From Lampris incognitus (Eukaryota > Chordata > Actinopteri > Lampriformes > Lampridae), in NCBI RefSeq assembly GCF_029633865.1, contig NC_079216.1:18417315-18481314 (forward strand): 64,000 nucleotides of DNA. The letters run 5' to 3'. Position 1 is the stretch's first letter. The number at the start of each line of letters is the position of its first letter. The notes beneath the pieces were generated by a model. That model was not told the DNA's origin and made no database searches. It saw nothing but the letters and a program-made list of their open reading frames with translations. Positions 35,111-46,320 of this stretch are shown here, piece after piece. Both the position numbers and the translations under genes were made by a program.

Positions 35111-38100
35111 CTAGAACGAGAAAGGCGGTCATTTTGACCGTTTTTGATTTTCAAAGTTTAATAACGTTGTGGGGGGGGGGGGGGATACAGACCTGCCGCC
35201 CCCTGAAAGCTCCTAAAATTGCATATAGTGGCATTAAAATGAGTTTTAGATAAATTGCACCAAAAAAAGTTATGATAAGCTCTACCTAAAACGGCCATGA
35301 CCTGTCAAAATGACCGCGTGTACATTGCGCGTCATCGTGCGCGTCATGCCTGTTTATGACGTGTTTGGTCGCATAATTTCCTTCGCGAAGTTCATTGCGC
35401 TGTGCTAAAGCACACTAGCGTTCTCCAGTGAAGAGAAATAGTCGAAACTTAATTTTTGATTATTGCCAACATGTCTGCTTACAGACGCTGTTACAGACCC
35501 ACCATGACTACCACCGACGCGTTGCAATATTTACAGGCATTGGACAGCGGCCATTTTAACCCAGCCACTGAGGATGCACAAGCCAGTGCATCCTTAGTGC
35601 CGGTCCCAAGCCCGGACAAATGGGGAGGGTTGCGTCAGGAAGGGCATCCGGCGTAAAATCTTTGCCAAATCAAATATGCGGATCATAAATAAGACTTACA
35701 TATTGGATCGGTCGAGGCCCGGGTTACCAACGACCGCCACCGGTACTGTTAACCAGCAGGGTGTCGGTGGAAACTATGCTACTGTTGGGCGAAGGAGAAG
35801 GAGAGGGGGAAAGCATGTCCAGAGGCAGCTAGAGAGGAGGAAGGGTAGGCATGTGGAGGTGAGAGTTGGAACTTTGAATGTTGGCACTATGACTGGTAAA
35901 GGGAGAGAGCTGGCTGACATGATGGGAAGAAGAAAGGTAGGCATACTGTGTGTGCAAGAGACCAGGTGGAAGGGGAGTAAGGCCAGGAGTATCGGAGGTG
36001 GGTTCAAACTCTTCTACCATGGTGTGAATGGGAGGAGTAATGGGGTAGGGGTAATTCTGAAGGAAGAGTATGTCAAGAGCGTGCTGGAGGTGAAGAGAGT
36101 GTCAGACAGAGTGATGAGTATGAAGCTGGAAATTGAAGGTTTATTGCTGAATGTTATCAGCGCATATGCCCCGCAAGTTGGGTGTGAGATGGATGAAAAA
36201 GAAGAATTCTGGAGTGAGTTGGACGACATGGTGGAGAGGGTACCCAAGGAGGAGAGAGTGGTGATTGGAGCGGACTTCAATGGACATGTTGGTGAAGGGA
36301 GCAGAGGTGATGAGGAGGTGATGGGAAGGTATGGAGTCAAGAAGAGAAATGTGGAAGGACAGATGGTGGTCGATTTTGCGAAAAGGATGGAAATGGCTGT
36401 GGTGAATACATGTTTCAAGAAGAGGGAGGAACACAGGGTGACATACAAGAGTGGAGGAAAGTGCACACAGGTGGACTATATCTTATGTAGAAGGTGCGAT
36501 CTAAAAGGGATTGGAGACTGCAAGGTGGTGACAGGGGAGAACGTAGCTAGGCAGCATCGGATGGTGGTCTGTAGGATGACTTGGAGACCAAGAAGAGGAA
36601 GCGAGTGAAGACACAGCCGAAGATCAAGTGGTGGAAGTTGAAGAAGGAAGACTGTTGTGTGGGGTTCAGGCAGGAGTTAAGACAGGCACTGGGTGGTAGT
36701 GAAGAGTTGCCAGATGGCTGGACAACCACTGCAGAAATAGTGAGGAAGACAGCTAGGAAGGTACTTGGTGTGTCATCAGGACAGAGGAAGGAAGACAAGG
36801 AGACTTGGTGGTGGAATGAGGAAGTACAGCAAATTATACAGAGGAAAAGGTTGGCAAAGAAGAAGTGGGATAGTAAGAGAGATGAAGAAAGTAGACAGGA
36901 GTACAAGGCGATGCAGCGTAAAGCAAAGAGAGAGGTGGCAAAGGCAAAGGAAAAGGCGTATGGTGAGTTGTATGACAGGTTAGACACTAAGGAAGGAGAA
37001 AAGGACTTGTACCGATTGGCTAGACAGAGGGACCAAGCTGCAAAGGATGTGCAGCAAGTTAGGGCGATCAAGGATAGAGATGGAAATGTGCTGACAAGCG
37101 AGGAGAGTGGGCTAAGAAGGTGGAAGGAATACTTTGAGGGGCTGATGAATGAAGAAAATGAGAGAGAGAGAAGGTTGGATGATGTAGGGATAGTGAATCA
37201 GGAAGTTCAGTGGATTAACAAGGAGGAAGTGAGGGCAGCTATGAAGAGGATGAAGAGTGGAAAGGCAGTTGGTCCTGATGACATACCTGTGGAGGCATGG
37301 AGATGTTTAGGAGAGATGGCAGTGGAGTTTTTAACTAGATTGTTTAACACAATCCTGGAAAGTGAGAGGATGCCTGAGGAGTGGAGAAGAAGCATACTGG
37401 TACCGATTTTCAAGAACAAGGGCGATGTGCAGAACTGTAGCAACTACAGAGGTATAAAGTTGATCAGCCACAGCATGAAGATATGAGAAAGAGTAATAGA
37501 AGCTAGGTTAAGAGGAGAGGTGATGATCAGCGAGTAGCAGTATGGCTTCATGCCACGAAAGAGCACCACAGATGCGATGTTTGCTTTGAGAATGTTGTAT
37601 GAGAAGTATAGAGAAGGCCAGAAAGAGTTGCATTGTGTCTTTGTAGATTTAGAGAAAGCTTATGACGGAGTGCCGAGAGAGGACGTGTGGTATTGTATGA
37701 GGAAGTCAGGAGTTGCAGAGAAGTATGTAGGAGTGGTGCAGGATACGTATGAGGGAAGTGTGACAATGGTGAGGTGTGCGGTTGGAATGACAGATGGGTT
37801 CAAGGTGGAGGTGGGATTACATCAAGGATCGGCTCTTAGCCCTTTCTTGTTTGCAATGGTGATGGACAGGTTGATCAGGCAGGAGTCTCCATGGACGATG
37901 ATGTTCGCGGATGACATTGTGATCTGTAGCGAGAGTAGGGTGCAGGTTGAGGAGAGCCTGGAGAGGTGGAGGTATGCACTGGAGAGAAGAGGAATGAAAG
38001 TCAGTAGGAGCAAGACGAAATACCTATGCGTGAATGAGAGAGAGGACAGTGGAATGGTCAGGATGCAAGGAGTGGAGGTGACAAAGGCATTTGAGTTTAA

Positions 38101-38879
38101 ATACTTGGGGTCAACTGTCCAAAGTAACGGGGAGTGCAGTAGAGAGGTGAAAAAGAGAGTGCAGGCAGGTTGGAGTGGGTGGAGAAGAGTGTCAGGAGTG
38201 AGTTGCAACAGAAGGGTACCAGCAAGAGTTAAAGGGAAAGTTTACAAGATGGTTGTGAGACCAGCTATGTTATATGGTTTGGAGACAGTGACACTGACAA
38301 AAAGACAGGAGGCGGGGCTGGAGGTGGCAGAGTTGAAGATGCTAAGATTTTCACTGGGAGTAACGAAGAAGGACAGGGTTAGGAACGATTATATTAGAGG
38401 GACCGCTCAAGTTGGACGGTTTGGAGACAAAGCAAGAGAGGCAAGATTGAGATGGTTTGGACATGAGTGGAGGAGAGATGCTGAGTATATTGGGAGAAGG
38501 ATGCTGAATATGGAGCTGCCAGGGAAGAGGAGAAGAGGAAGGCCAAAGAGGAGGTTTATGGATGTGGTGAGGGAGGACATGCAGGTGGCTGGTGTGACAG
38601 AGGAAGACGCAGAAGACAGGAAGAAATGGAAATGGATGATCCGCTGTGGCGACCCCTAACGGGAGCAGCCGAAAGTAGTAGTAGTAGTAGTAGTAGGACA
38701 GCGGCCATTTTAAATTGTTTGAAAGATAGCATTAAAGTTGTTAAAATGTCAATTTTGGTGTCAGTCGTTTCCTAACAGACACACTAACATATGCAATGCA
38801 TTAATATCTCAACTGAGTATTAATCGATATAGAGTTTAAAATCGTGGGCGGTCATTTTGACGGCCCACGGTCGTTCTAG
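35111..38879. mobile_element. piggyBac-like non-autonomous element, split by an RTE-like LINE
   Basis: Ends CTAGAACGA / TCGTTCTAG, each followed by an internal palindrome of the type GGCGGTCATTTTGACCG. Removing the LINE (35560-38695) leaves about 630 bp. An ORF starts at 35471 (MSAYRRCYRPTMTTTDALQY), has a transposase-like N terminus and then soon stops, so this looks like an internally deleted derivative. No TTAA was found at the outer ends, so the piggyBac label is an inference from end style only. Confidence 0.5.
35560..38695 (+). mobile_element. RTE-like LINE, full length, nearly intact coding, 18-bp target site duplication
   Basis: Flanked by GGACAGCGGCCATTTTAA at 35542-35559 and 38696-38713. 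The 5' region includes GGGAGGGTTGCGTCAGGAAG. Endonuclease domain 35676-36608: RVGTLNVGTMTGKG, VQETRWKGSKA, ISAYAPQVG, GADFNGHVG, TQVDYILCRR. RT and C terminus at 36581-37486 and 37550-38659: AVGPDDIPVEAW, FKNKGDVQNCSNYRGIKLIS, FVDLEKAYDGVPRE, GLHQGSALSPFLF, MMFADDIVICSES (FADD catalytic motif), LRFSLGVTKKDR, RWFGHEWRRD, GRPKRRFMDVV. Breaks: one frameshift near 36590 and two in-frame stops near 37485 and 37535; the frame is otherwise continuous to 38659. The 3' tail is (TAG)n. Relatively young for this window. Confidence 0.93.
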
Positions 38880-39074
38880 TAGTTTTTAAGTTCTGGTCAT
38901 TGTTTGGGACTGTTTCAATATTTCTTTTCTTTTTTTTTTTTACATTTCACGTTTTATAGGCCTTGTTCCGTTTGGTAGAGTAGCAATATGTGTTTCCCGT
39001 TTTGTTTTTCAGGTAATATTTTCACTTTTTCAATTTTGCTATTCAAGTTGTTTTCGACCATGTCTCTCTGAAGT

Positions 39075-39255
39075 TTAAAATGTTTAAAAGTAGTATTATA
39101 GTTGTTAAAATTTTAAATTTGGTGTCAGTCGTTTCCTAACAGACATACTAACATAGGCAATGCATTAATATCTCAATTGGGTATTTATCTTGACAGAATA
39201 TAGAGTTTAAAAACCGGCGGTCATTTTGACCGCCCATGGTCGTTTTAGGTAGGAG
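39075..39255 (+). repeat. Second copy of the right end of the split foldback element
   Basis: Direct repeat of 38720-38879, about 80% alike: GGTGTCAGTCGTTTCCTAAC, GCAATGCATTAATATCTCAA, GGCGGTCATTTTGACCGCCC, ending GGTCGTTTTAG. The two copies lie about 370 bp apart in the same orientation. Confidence 0.8.
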
Positions 39256-40585
39256 TGAGGTCCCGGTCGTTCGATGTGGGTTGGGGGATGGGGGCATAAG
39301 CATAATGAGGTGGGACAAACACCCCCAAATTTGAATGCTGCAGTGACGTGCACACATACGCGCACACACACGGTCCCATTCCCACGCACTGACGTGCACT
39401 CCCTGGCACGTTCTGAAATCACACTAGAGTCAGTTTCAGTCATCTGATCAAGCGCCCCCTCCCCGTGTACCCTGTGCGCATGCGCGCGCACATTGTTGTG
39501 TGAGAGAGTGAGATGGAGCTTGAGGGAAAAACAGACAAAGAGGTAGAGAATATTAAAAAAAATGAAATAGAGAGAACACTGGAGCAAATAAAACATAACC
39601 CCCCCCCCCCCGGGTCCCCTATTGCAGCGCCATACACGCTCCACTGAGGGTTGCCAGGCAACACTAAATCAGTATTTAGTGACCTCCTCTTGCTTTGGCA
39701 CGCCACAGGAAAAGAAACAATGGCATGTTTGTGTGCGCGCCCTCCACGGGAGCGTCCAATGTGCTTTTGGTCTTAACATCACAGCAAGGAATTGTGGGAC
39801 ATGCACCGGCGCCACGGAGAGCCAATCGGCCACCTGGTAGACCTGGACTGTGACATGCACCCACCTACCCACCAGAGAAACATGCTGTCATCAGATGCAA
39901 CAGTGCTGAACTGCAGATTTACTTGTGTAAATGCTTCAGCTTCTCGGAGGCCCAGGAGTGTGTAACTGGTAAATTTAGTTGCATTTGCTGAGTGTTAGTG
40001 AGTTCCCACAAGTCTGCTTTCTAATAAACAAGAGCCGGTCAACGGAGTCTGTCTACTGTTGTTTGAAGGCCCATGATGTCCTGACCCCCAAAGACTGCCT
40101 GTAAACTGATGTCCTGAAGGCATTCATAATTGGCAAATGTGCCATTTGAGTTGGCTTGTATAGTCTATTTTGATTTGTAGTTTTTGTTGGTATCACTATG
40201 ACGGAAGTAGAAATTACATCTAGCTTCTTTTAACCAGGCCGAAACGAGCCTCTTCTCACTTGGTAGCCTTACTTGGAGGTCTTATCACACAGATCAGCTG
40301 ATAGATGATAGATGATAGCTCCGCTGCCCCTGGCTGTTCAGCAACAATAACTGGTCATATGTGTGGAAGAAGACGACTTTGCAGATCCTGATTCTTCACC
40401 GTTCTCCTTTGTGGGTTTGGACTGAACCCCTAAATTATGCTGTGTATGAGCCCTGCGTCGGTGGAGCTTATTAGTTTGTGTGTTGTTTAGGCAGCAAAGT
40501 GTAATCCGATAAAAGAAGCCCCTTGTCATGAGAAACTACTCAGTGAGGTTAATGCAATTATGGGCAGGGGCCAGAGAGATGGAGG
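39256..40585. other. Intergenic stretch between LINE-rich block and CpG-rich block
   Basis: C run at 39599-39610, short CA/CG tracts at 39350-39372 and 39478-39492, and a (GATGATA) repeat at 40303-40318. No gene was recognised. Confidence 0.4.
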
Positions 40586-40682
40586 GGGGGCAGAGAGAGA
40601 GAGAGGGGGGGGGGGAGAGAGAGAGAGGGGGGGGGGGAGGGAGAGAGAGAGAGGGAGAGAGAGGGGGGGAGGGAGAGAGAGG
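40586..40682. repeat. Purine (GA/G)n tract
   Basis: About 95 nt of GAGAGA blocks broken by runs of 8-10 G on the plus strand, a potential triplex- or G4-forming sequence. Confidence 0.85.
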
Positions 40683-40979
40683 TGGAGGTCTTTACAGTTT
40701 ACTGCCACTTGTCCTCTTCCATTGAAGGGGACGTGTTGAATCAGTCTGGCAGAGGACGGGCCCCCCTGAATAAAGTAGCAGCCACGTTCTTTACCCGGAC
40801 TCGTTAGACTTTCCATCAACCAGGCGTCCCAGACGTCTCCTCAACCCGACCAGCTACGACACCTCCAGCCGCTGCTCTGAGGGGGACGTGCTGAGTCGTG
40901 TTACTGGCAGGTGGAGATCGTATCACGGTGTGTTTAAATGCCAAGTCTGAAACCACCGAAAAGTGTTCATTCTTAACAG

Positions 40980-41460
40980 ACTGACTCAACTTCTGCCGCT
41001 GCAAACCGGCAGAGGTGCTGAGACGCGCAGGCAGCGTGCAACAACTAGCGGACTCACAAGTCCCTTCGGAAGACGTCTGCAACACACACGTCTACATCTC
41101 ATACATCCTGGCAAGACACAAACCGAGGGATGAATGAACTTACCCCTCTGCAAAGTCACTTCCGACCGCTGTCCTTCTTCTGCCAGAGAAAGTGTAGTCC
41201 TTGGGGCGACCAAACCGATGGGGAAAAGCAGCTCAAGTGCAACTGGAAGCTCCCTCATTCACTCTTACAGTGAAGCGCCCGAGCCGAAGAACAACTGTAT
41301 TTTCTAAATGAACTCATCCTAAAAGACAACTTTCCCCCAGCCGCGTCCCCTCTCTTAAACTTAGACGTGAAAGTATAAACTTATATTTCATCCCACCTTG
41401 TTGTACCGTCGCTTCTGCTGCAGACGCAGTCACACCCCCGCCCCTCCGCCGCTGAATGGT
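40980..41460 (-). promoter_or_regulatory. Candidate prr5l promoter / 5' UTR region
   Basis: GC- and CpG-richer than its surroundings (GACGCGCAGG, CCGTCGCTTCTGCTGC, ACCCCCGCCCCTCCGCCGC) and located upstream of prr5l on the minus strand, about 11 kb from the first coding exon. Open frames here are not recognisable proteins. This is an inference from composition and position only. Confidence 0.3.
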
Positions 41461-42490
41461 GGTGAATGGTTGATCTCGTGAATATTCATGAGGTAGTCGG
41501 CGAATAGATCAGCGGATAGCTGCGTGAAGTTTAACTGGACGGAACTGGACCCAAACGTGGTCTGTGATCTGTTTAAGTCGATGGCTCTTTGAATTATACA
41601 TAACATACTATTAAGACCTGTACTGATATTACTTTTTACAGATGAAGGCCATCGATGGATAGTCTTTATGCCACACAAGAAGAAAATAAAATAAATCATG
41701 GTGTATTGATCTAACACGGAACATAAACCCTGCTATAGAAGACATGTTTTGCTTGGTCTTTGCATTATGGAGGCTTGTTGTCTGAAAGTGATGGAGCGGC
41801 ATATTAGTAATAATAATAATAGTTATGGACAGAGAGCAGCATAGTTATTCTGGGGTGGCACCGGTGTCTCTTGGCCAGAGGCTGCCATTCTGTGTTTACC
41901 TGTCAGTTTGACACACCAGCGTGAAACTTGGTGGGTATGGGACCGAGCAAGAGTTCCCCCTGAAATACTATAAATGAGCACAAAGCCTTCTTTGCCATTT
42001 TTAGAGTACTACAATGGTAAAGCTGTCATCACCGTAGATCTACAATATAATAACAATAATAATAATAAACTTTATATAGCACTTTTCTAAACAAGGTTAC
42101 CAAGTGCTTCACAGAACAGGATACAATTGTGCTAAAAACTGTACATGAACTTATTAGCACGAAGCCTGCCAACAACAACAGCAACAACAACAACAACGAC
42201 TACTTACCGCTGAGTTTAGAAAATTGTAAACTATCTATAAAAGCAGACAATCTTATCATTCCATAAAATGAGCAACAAAAAAACTGGCAGAAATGGATAG
42301 ATACATAAACAAACAAAATGTAAAAAGACATAGTATATAACAACTTGATTGTTCTCTTACTCAGAGGTGTTGTGGCCATTCCTAGGAGACCTCCGGTTTA
42401 TCTCCGGCTCTGCTCATCGGTACAGCTTTTCCACAGAGGCTATTACTTCTCTGGCATGGACTACCAGATACATCGTAATATCAAAATGAT
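41461..42490. other. Intergenic stretch with a LINE-type 3' tail
   Basis: At about 42045-42160, (AATA)n followed by ACTTTATATAGCACTTTTCT and AAGTGCTTCACAGAAC is the same LINE 3' module seen at 50516 and 60480. (AAC)n at 42173-42197. No gene. Confidence 0.45.
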
Positions 42491-42493
42491 GTG

Positions 42494-42563
<70 letters not shown>
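42491..42563. repeat. (GT)n microsatellite
   Basis: A nearly pure GT run of about 73 nt (one GC interruption at its start). Confidence 0.95.
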
Positions 42564-42566
<3 letters not shown>

Positions 42567-42639
42567 TAGACATGTGAGTGTGTGTGACTGTTTCAGCAGG
42601 GCACACAGACAGGAAGGAGTGTGTGAACTGAAGAGGACG

Positions 42640-42677
42640 GTGGGCCGTGGACACAGAAGCCTGTGTCCACGGCCCAC
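42640..42677. repeat. Perfect 17-bp hairpin, 4-nt loop
   Basis: GTGGGCCGTGGACACAG, loop AAGC, then its exact complement. GC-rich and very stable. It resembles neither an intrinsic terminator nor a known RNA. Confidence 0.9.
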
Positions 42678-42984
42678 GTGTGTTGGTCTGCTGTTTTACA
42701 GTGTATACATAAAACATGGGGAACTTGCCCTCCAAGTGTAAGCTTATGATGTCAAACCTAGCCCGGGGGGGGGGGGTAACTTATTATTTGGTGCAAAATA
42801 AACAAGTACAAAGTAGAAATGCACACAAAATAAACAATTACACACTCTGACTTTTATTCACTCCCATCAGAAAGTAGGCTGATCAGAAAGGGAAATTAAA
42901 AACTCATATTTATAGCTGGTGTTTAATTCATAAGAACTACATAATGGCAACGGCACTACTGCCCAATAGAGTGATATGTGTAGA

Positions 42985-43085
42985 CTCCTGCCAGGGTCTA
43001 AGGACAGCATGGTGTAATGCTGTAAAGCCCCCTGAGGCAAATTAGTAATTTGCGATATTGGGCTATGCAAATAAACTGGACTTGA
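42985..43085 (+). repeat. LINE/SINE 3' end fragment
   Basis: AAAGCCCCCTGAGGCAAATT, GCGATATTGGGCTATGCAAA and then AATAAACTGGACTTGACT is a very common fish interspersed 3' end, presumably L2-type. Confidence 0.55.
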
Positions 43086-43288
43086 CTACTGTCTATACTG
43101 ACTCATATGTATAGTCTACAGTCTGTAGAGTCATATGTTTAATCTACTGTCCAATTTGAATATGTATAGTCTATTTTTTGTAGTCAGCTGTCTAAATTGA
43201 TTGATTTGATTGTGCTACAGACTATAGACTATAGTCTGTAGCACAATATGTATAGTCAGCCATCTTGATTGATATTTTCAGTAGAGCG

Positions 43289-43319
<31 letters not shown>

Positions 43320-43780
43320 TGTATGTATGTATGTATGTATGTATGTATGTATGTATGTATAGTGTACCGTATAGCAATTTGGTTGTAAAGTTTATAGTTT
43401 ATATGTAAAATGTCAGTGTCTACAGTCTCTACTATATAAGAAGTATTTTGCACACTGCAGTCAACTGCATGTGTTGTTTGGTGCACATCCGTCATTGTTT
43501 ATGAGATTCCCTTACAAAAAAATAGTATACTTGAAGTCTATTTTACTAAGTAAACTTAAGTAAACCTCAAGTAAAGTTCAAATGAAGTTCATGTACTAGT
43601 AGTATACTTGTAAGTATACTTAAGTATAATATTGTTTAGCATATCTCTGATATTTACTTAAGAGGTAAACTGAAAGTATACCCACTGATATTTAGTTTAC
43701 AATAAGTATACTAATAGCACACTTGAATAAACTACTTTTTTGTTAGGGAGTGTGGTCCCTGTACAGCACCATGACCCTGG
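43086..43780. repeat. ATGTATAGTC-rich simple repeats, hairpin and (GTAT)n
   Basis: The words TATAGTCTAC and AGTCTGTAG recur at 43085-43260. A 17-bp hairpin with a 3-nt loop lies at 43210-43246 (TTGTGCTACAGACTATA). (GTAT)n occupies 43289-43360, and degenerate AAGTATACTT words run 43520-43740. Confidence 0.75.
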
Positions 43781-43988
43781 TTGTGTTAAGTGTGCAAGAT
43801 CTGTCGTTACCTCCGTAACGTGTGTCCGTTCTGCGGTGTTTCGGTAACCTGTCTGAGGGTTTTGTTGCCTATAGAGCATGTGTGTCAGTATGTAGCCGGA
43901 TACCGTCGCTATATAACGTGCAGCAGAATGCATTATAGCGCTCTTGTTACGCTTTAGACGAGGCAAGACTCCGACTCCCATGAGCTGT

Positions 43989-44014
43989 CACGTGATAAGA
44001 GCGTAAATCACGTG
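43989..44014 (+). promoter_or_regulatory. Two CACGTG E-boxes in the commd9 promoter
   Basis: CACGTG at 43989-43994 (within TGTCACGTGATA) and at 44009-44014 (within AATCACGTGCCA), exactly 20 bp apart and just before the ATG at 44020. GTCACGTGA is the core used by USF and MiT/TFE factors (CLEAR-type element). The start of transcription is not known, so the second box may lie in the 5' UTR. Confidence 0.6.
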
Positions 44015-44019
44015 CCAAC

Positions 44020-44492
44020 ATGGCTGCGGCTGTTTCCAATGAACATTTTTCCTCCTTGCAACTTCTTCTGAAGGTATTGTTTGACCTATTCAACCTGTTT
44101 TCAACATGTGGCTCGTCAGCTAAAAAAAAACATTGTATTTCTTTTACGCATGGCTGTCTGTTGTCATTTACCGTTCAGTCATGGACTTTTTAAGCTGCCG
44201 TTTCTCTGTCAAGTAGTAATTCAGCGCCATCCAGCTCATGTTTGTGAAGAGGAAAATCGGGCGACTTAACCGTCGTCATTATTAGCAACTGTGTTATCTT
44301 GAATGGTCTGACGCCTCCTCCTAACGGTGATTAAAACGTGTACATCTCCTCCACATCTGTCGCTGGAGGCTCCGTCGAAGGACGCTGTGCGGGAGCTGTG
44401 TGCTCAGAGTCACCGGTCAGCCGCCCCGCCATCACGACGGCTTGCGGAGAACACAGCCGGAACTCTGGCCATTTCCGCTACAGAGGCAAAAC

Positions 44493-44587
<95 letters not shown>

Positions 44588-46250
44588 CCGCTAATGGGGA
44601 AGGCAGTATTGTGCCCCAGCAGTAGCAGATCAGTCCTGTAGTTAAGGCTTTTTAATGATGATGATGATGATGATGACGACGAGCTGGGTCCTTCTTCTCC
44701 AGCTTATCCTGGCTCTTCACACCCTGTCCCACTACATCCTGTTCCACAATCTCAACACACCAGAGCAGATCCTAGCTCTGTTCCCCGAGTCCTTTCACAG
44801 CAGCCTGAAGAATCTCCTCACCAAAATCCTGCTTGAACACAGGTTGGTTCTACAGGGTACAGATTACCTCCGCCGCCACCACCACTGGTTGCTTGTTATG
44901 ATGGTGATCTTGGACTGAGACTCGGATCTCATGTTGCTTCTATTTTAGCAGACACTCAGAAGTGAGTTAGAGTCAACAATTAGCAGATTTTTTTTGTGGC
45001 AATCTGTAGCTATTTTAGAGCACTGAAAAGGAACCACATAGCTGAGAGTGCACGCAGTGTCAAGTGCAATCAGTGTAAGAGCATAATAGGTAGATCACCG
45101 ATTGTAATCCCCTACTGCAGTGGTTCTCAATCCAGTCCTCAAGGCACTAGCAGTAATGCTGGTTTTCTATTCTACCAGGTGGTTCTTCACAGTCACCCGT
45201 TACTCCAGCCTCCAACCAGGGAGGATTTAGACCTGGAACAAGTAAATGTAATGAACTACCTGTCAGAAAACCAGCCATGTGAATGGTACCTGAGGACTGT
45301 ATTGAGAACAAACACCATACTACTACTACTTGAGTCACTGTTGGTGATCCACCTTCACTGCTTGGCTAAGCACTCCTGAAAATTTACTAAATGTAAATGC
45401 AGGCTTCAGTGACTGAGTCATACTTCTTCAACTCACAGATGGATTTTTATTTTACAGTCCAGCGTGGAGAACTGATGCTCTGAGTAGTCAAAGTAAGTAG
45501 GTTCACATTCACTCTAAATACTATTGTGTGCACGCATTTGTTTCACACTCACTTTTGTTTTATTCGTAGTCTCTCTCCCTCAGTTGAAGGAGTTGGACTG
45601 GAGGGTTGATATGATGACGGCCTCCGACTCCATCAGTCGCATGGCTGTCCCAACCTGCCTGGTACAGCTAACAGTAGGTGCAGGCCCATGTCCTTCATAA
45701 ACCTCTAAAAGAAGACTATAACACTACAGTATTTACACTATCCATATAGAGAAATATGACACTGGCACCATATGTATAGCACTCTATAATAACACCATGA
45801 TCTCTCAATATAAGTTATTATAAGACTTTGACTATTTCTTAGGAATGCAAGTGCAACATAAGTGTCTGTGTATTCGGGCCATTTCAAGAGACCTTCGCTA
45901 TATTACCATTGTGCTTGTGTAGAACAATACAACACCATGGCCTCTCTGTAGAACTGTTTAATAACCCTTACAATAATCATGTTAGACAAAATAACATATT
46001 TATGATTAAAGGGCATAAATATATTTATGATTAAAGGTGGGCGGCGTGGTGGTGCAGTGGTTAGCGCGGTCGCCTCACAGCAAGAAGGTCCTGGGTTCAA
46101 GCCCCTGGGTAGTCCAACCTTGGGGGTCGTCCCGGGTCCTGTTCTGTGTGGAGTTTGCATGTTCTCCCCGTGTTTGCGTGGGTTTCCTCCCGCAGTCCAA
46201 AGACACGTAAATCAGGTGAATCAACCGTACTAAATTGTCCCTAGGTGTGA

Positions 46251-46320
<70 letters not shown>

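Noticed and set aside
36014-36466. 150-codon minus-strand open frame rich in Ser/Leu/Pro
   Set aside because: Complement of the purine-rich coding strand of the RTE-like LINE.
38671-38696. (TAG)n run considered as an independent microsatellite
   Set aside because: It is the 3' tail of the RTE-like LINE, lying directly before the target duplication.
40338-40529. Minus-strand MTRGF start, the same five residues as the human PRR5L N terminus
   Set aside because: The following residues do not match and no donor in the right place joins it to prr5l exon 1; five residues can match by chance.
46035-46110. tRNA-like sequence with GGTTCAAGCCC
   Set aside because: Head of SINE family B, not a free tRNA gene.
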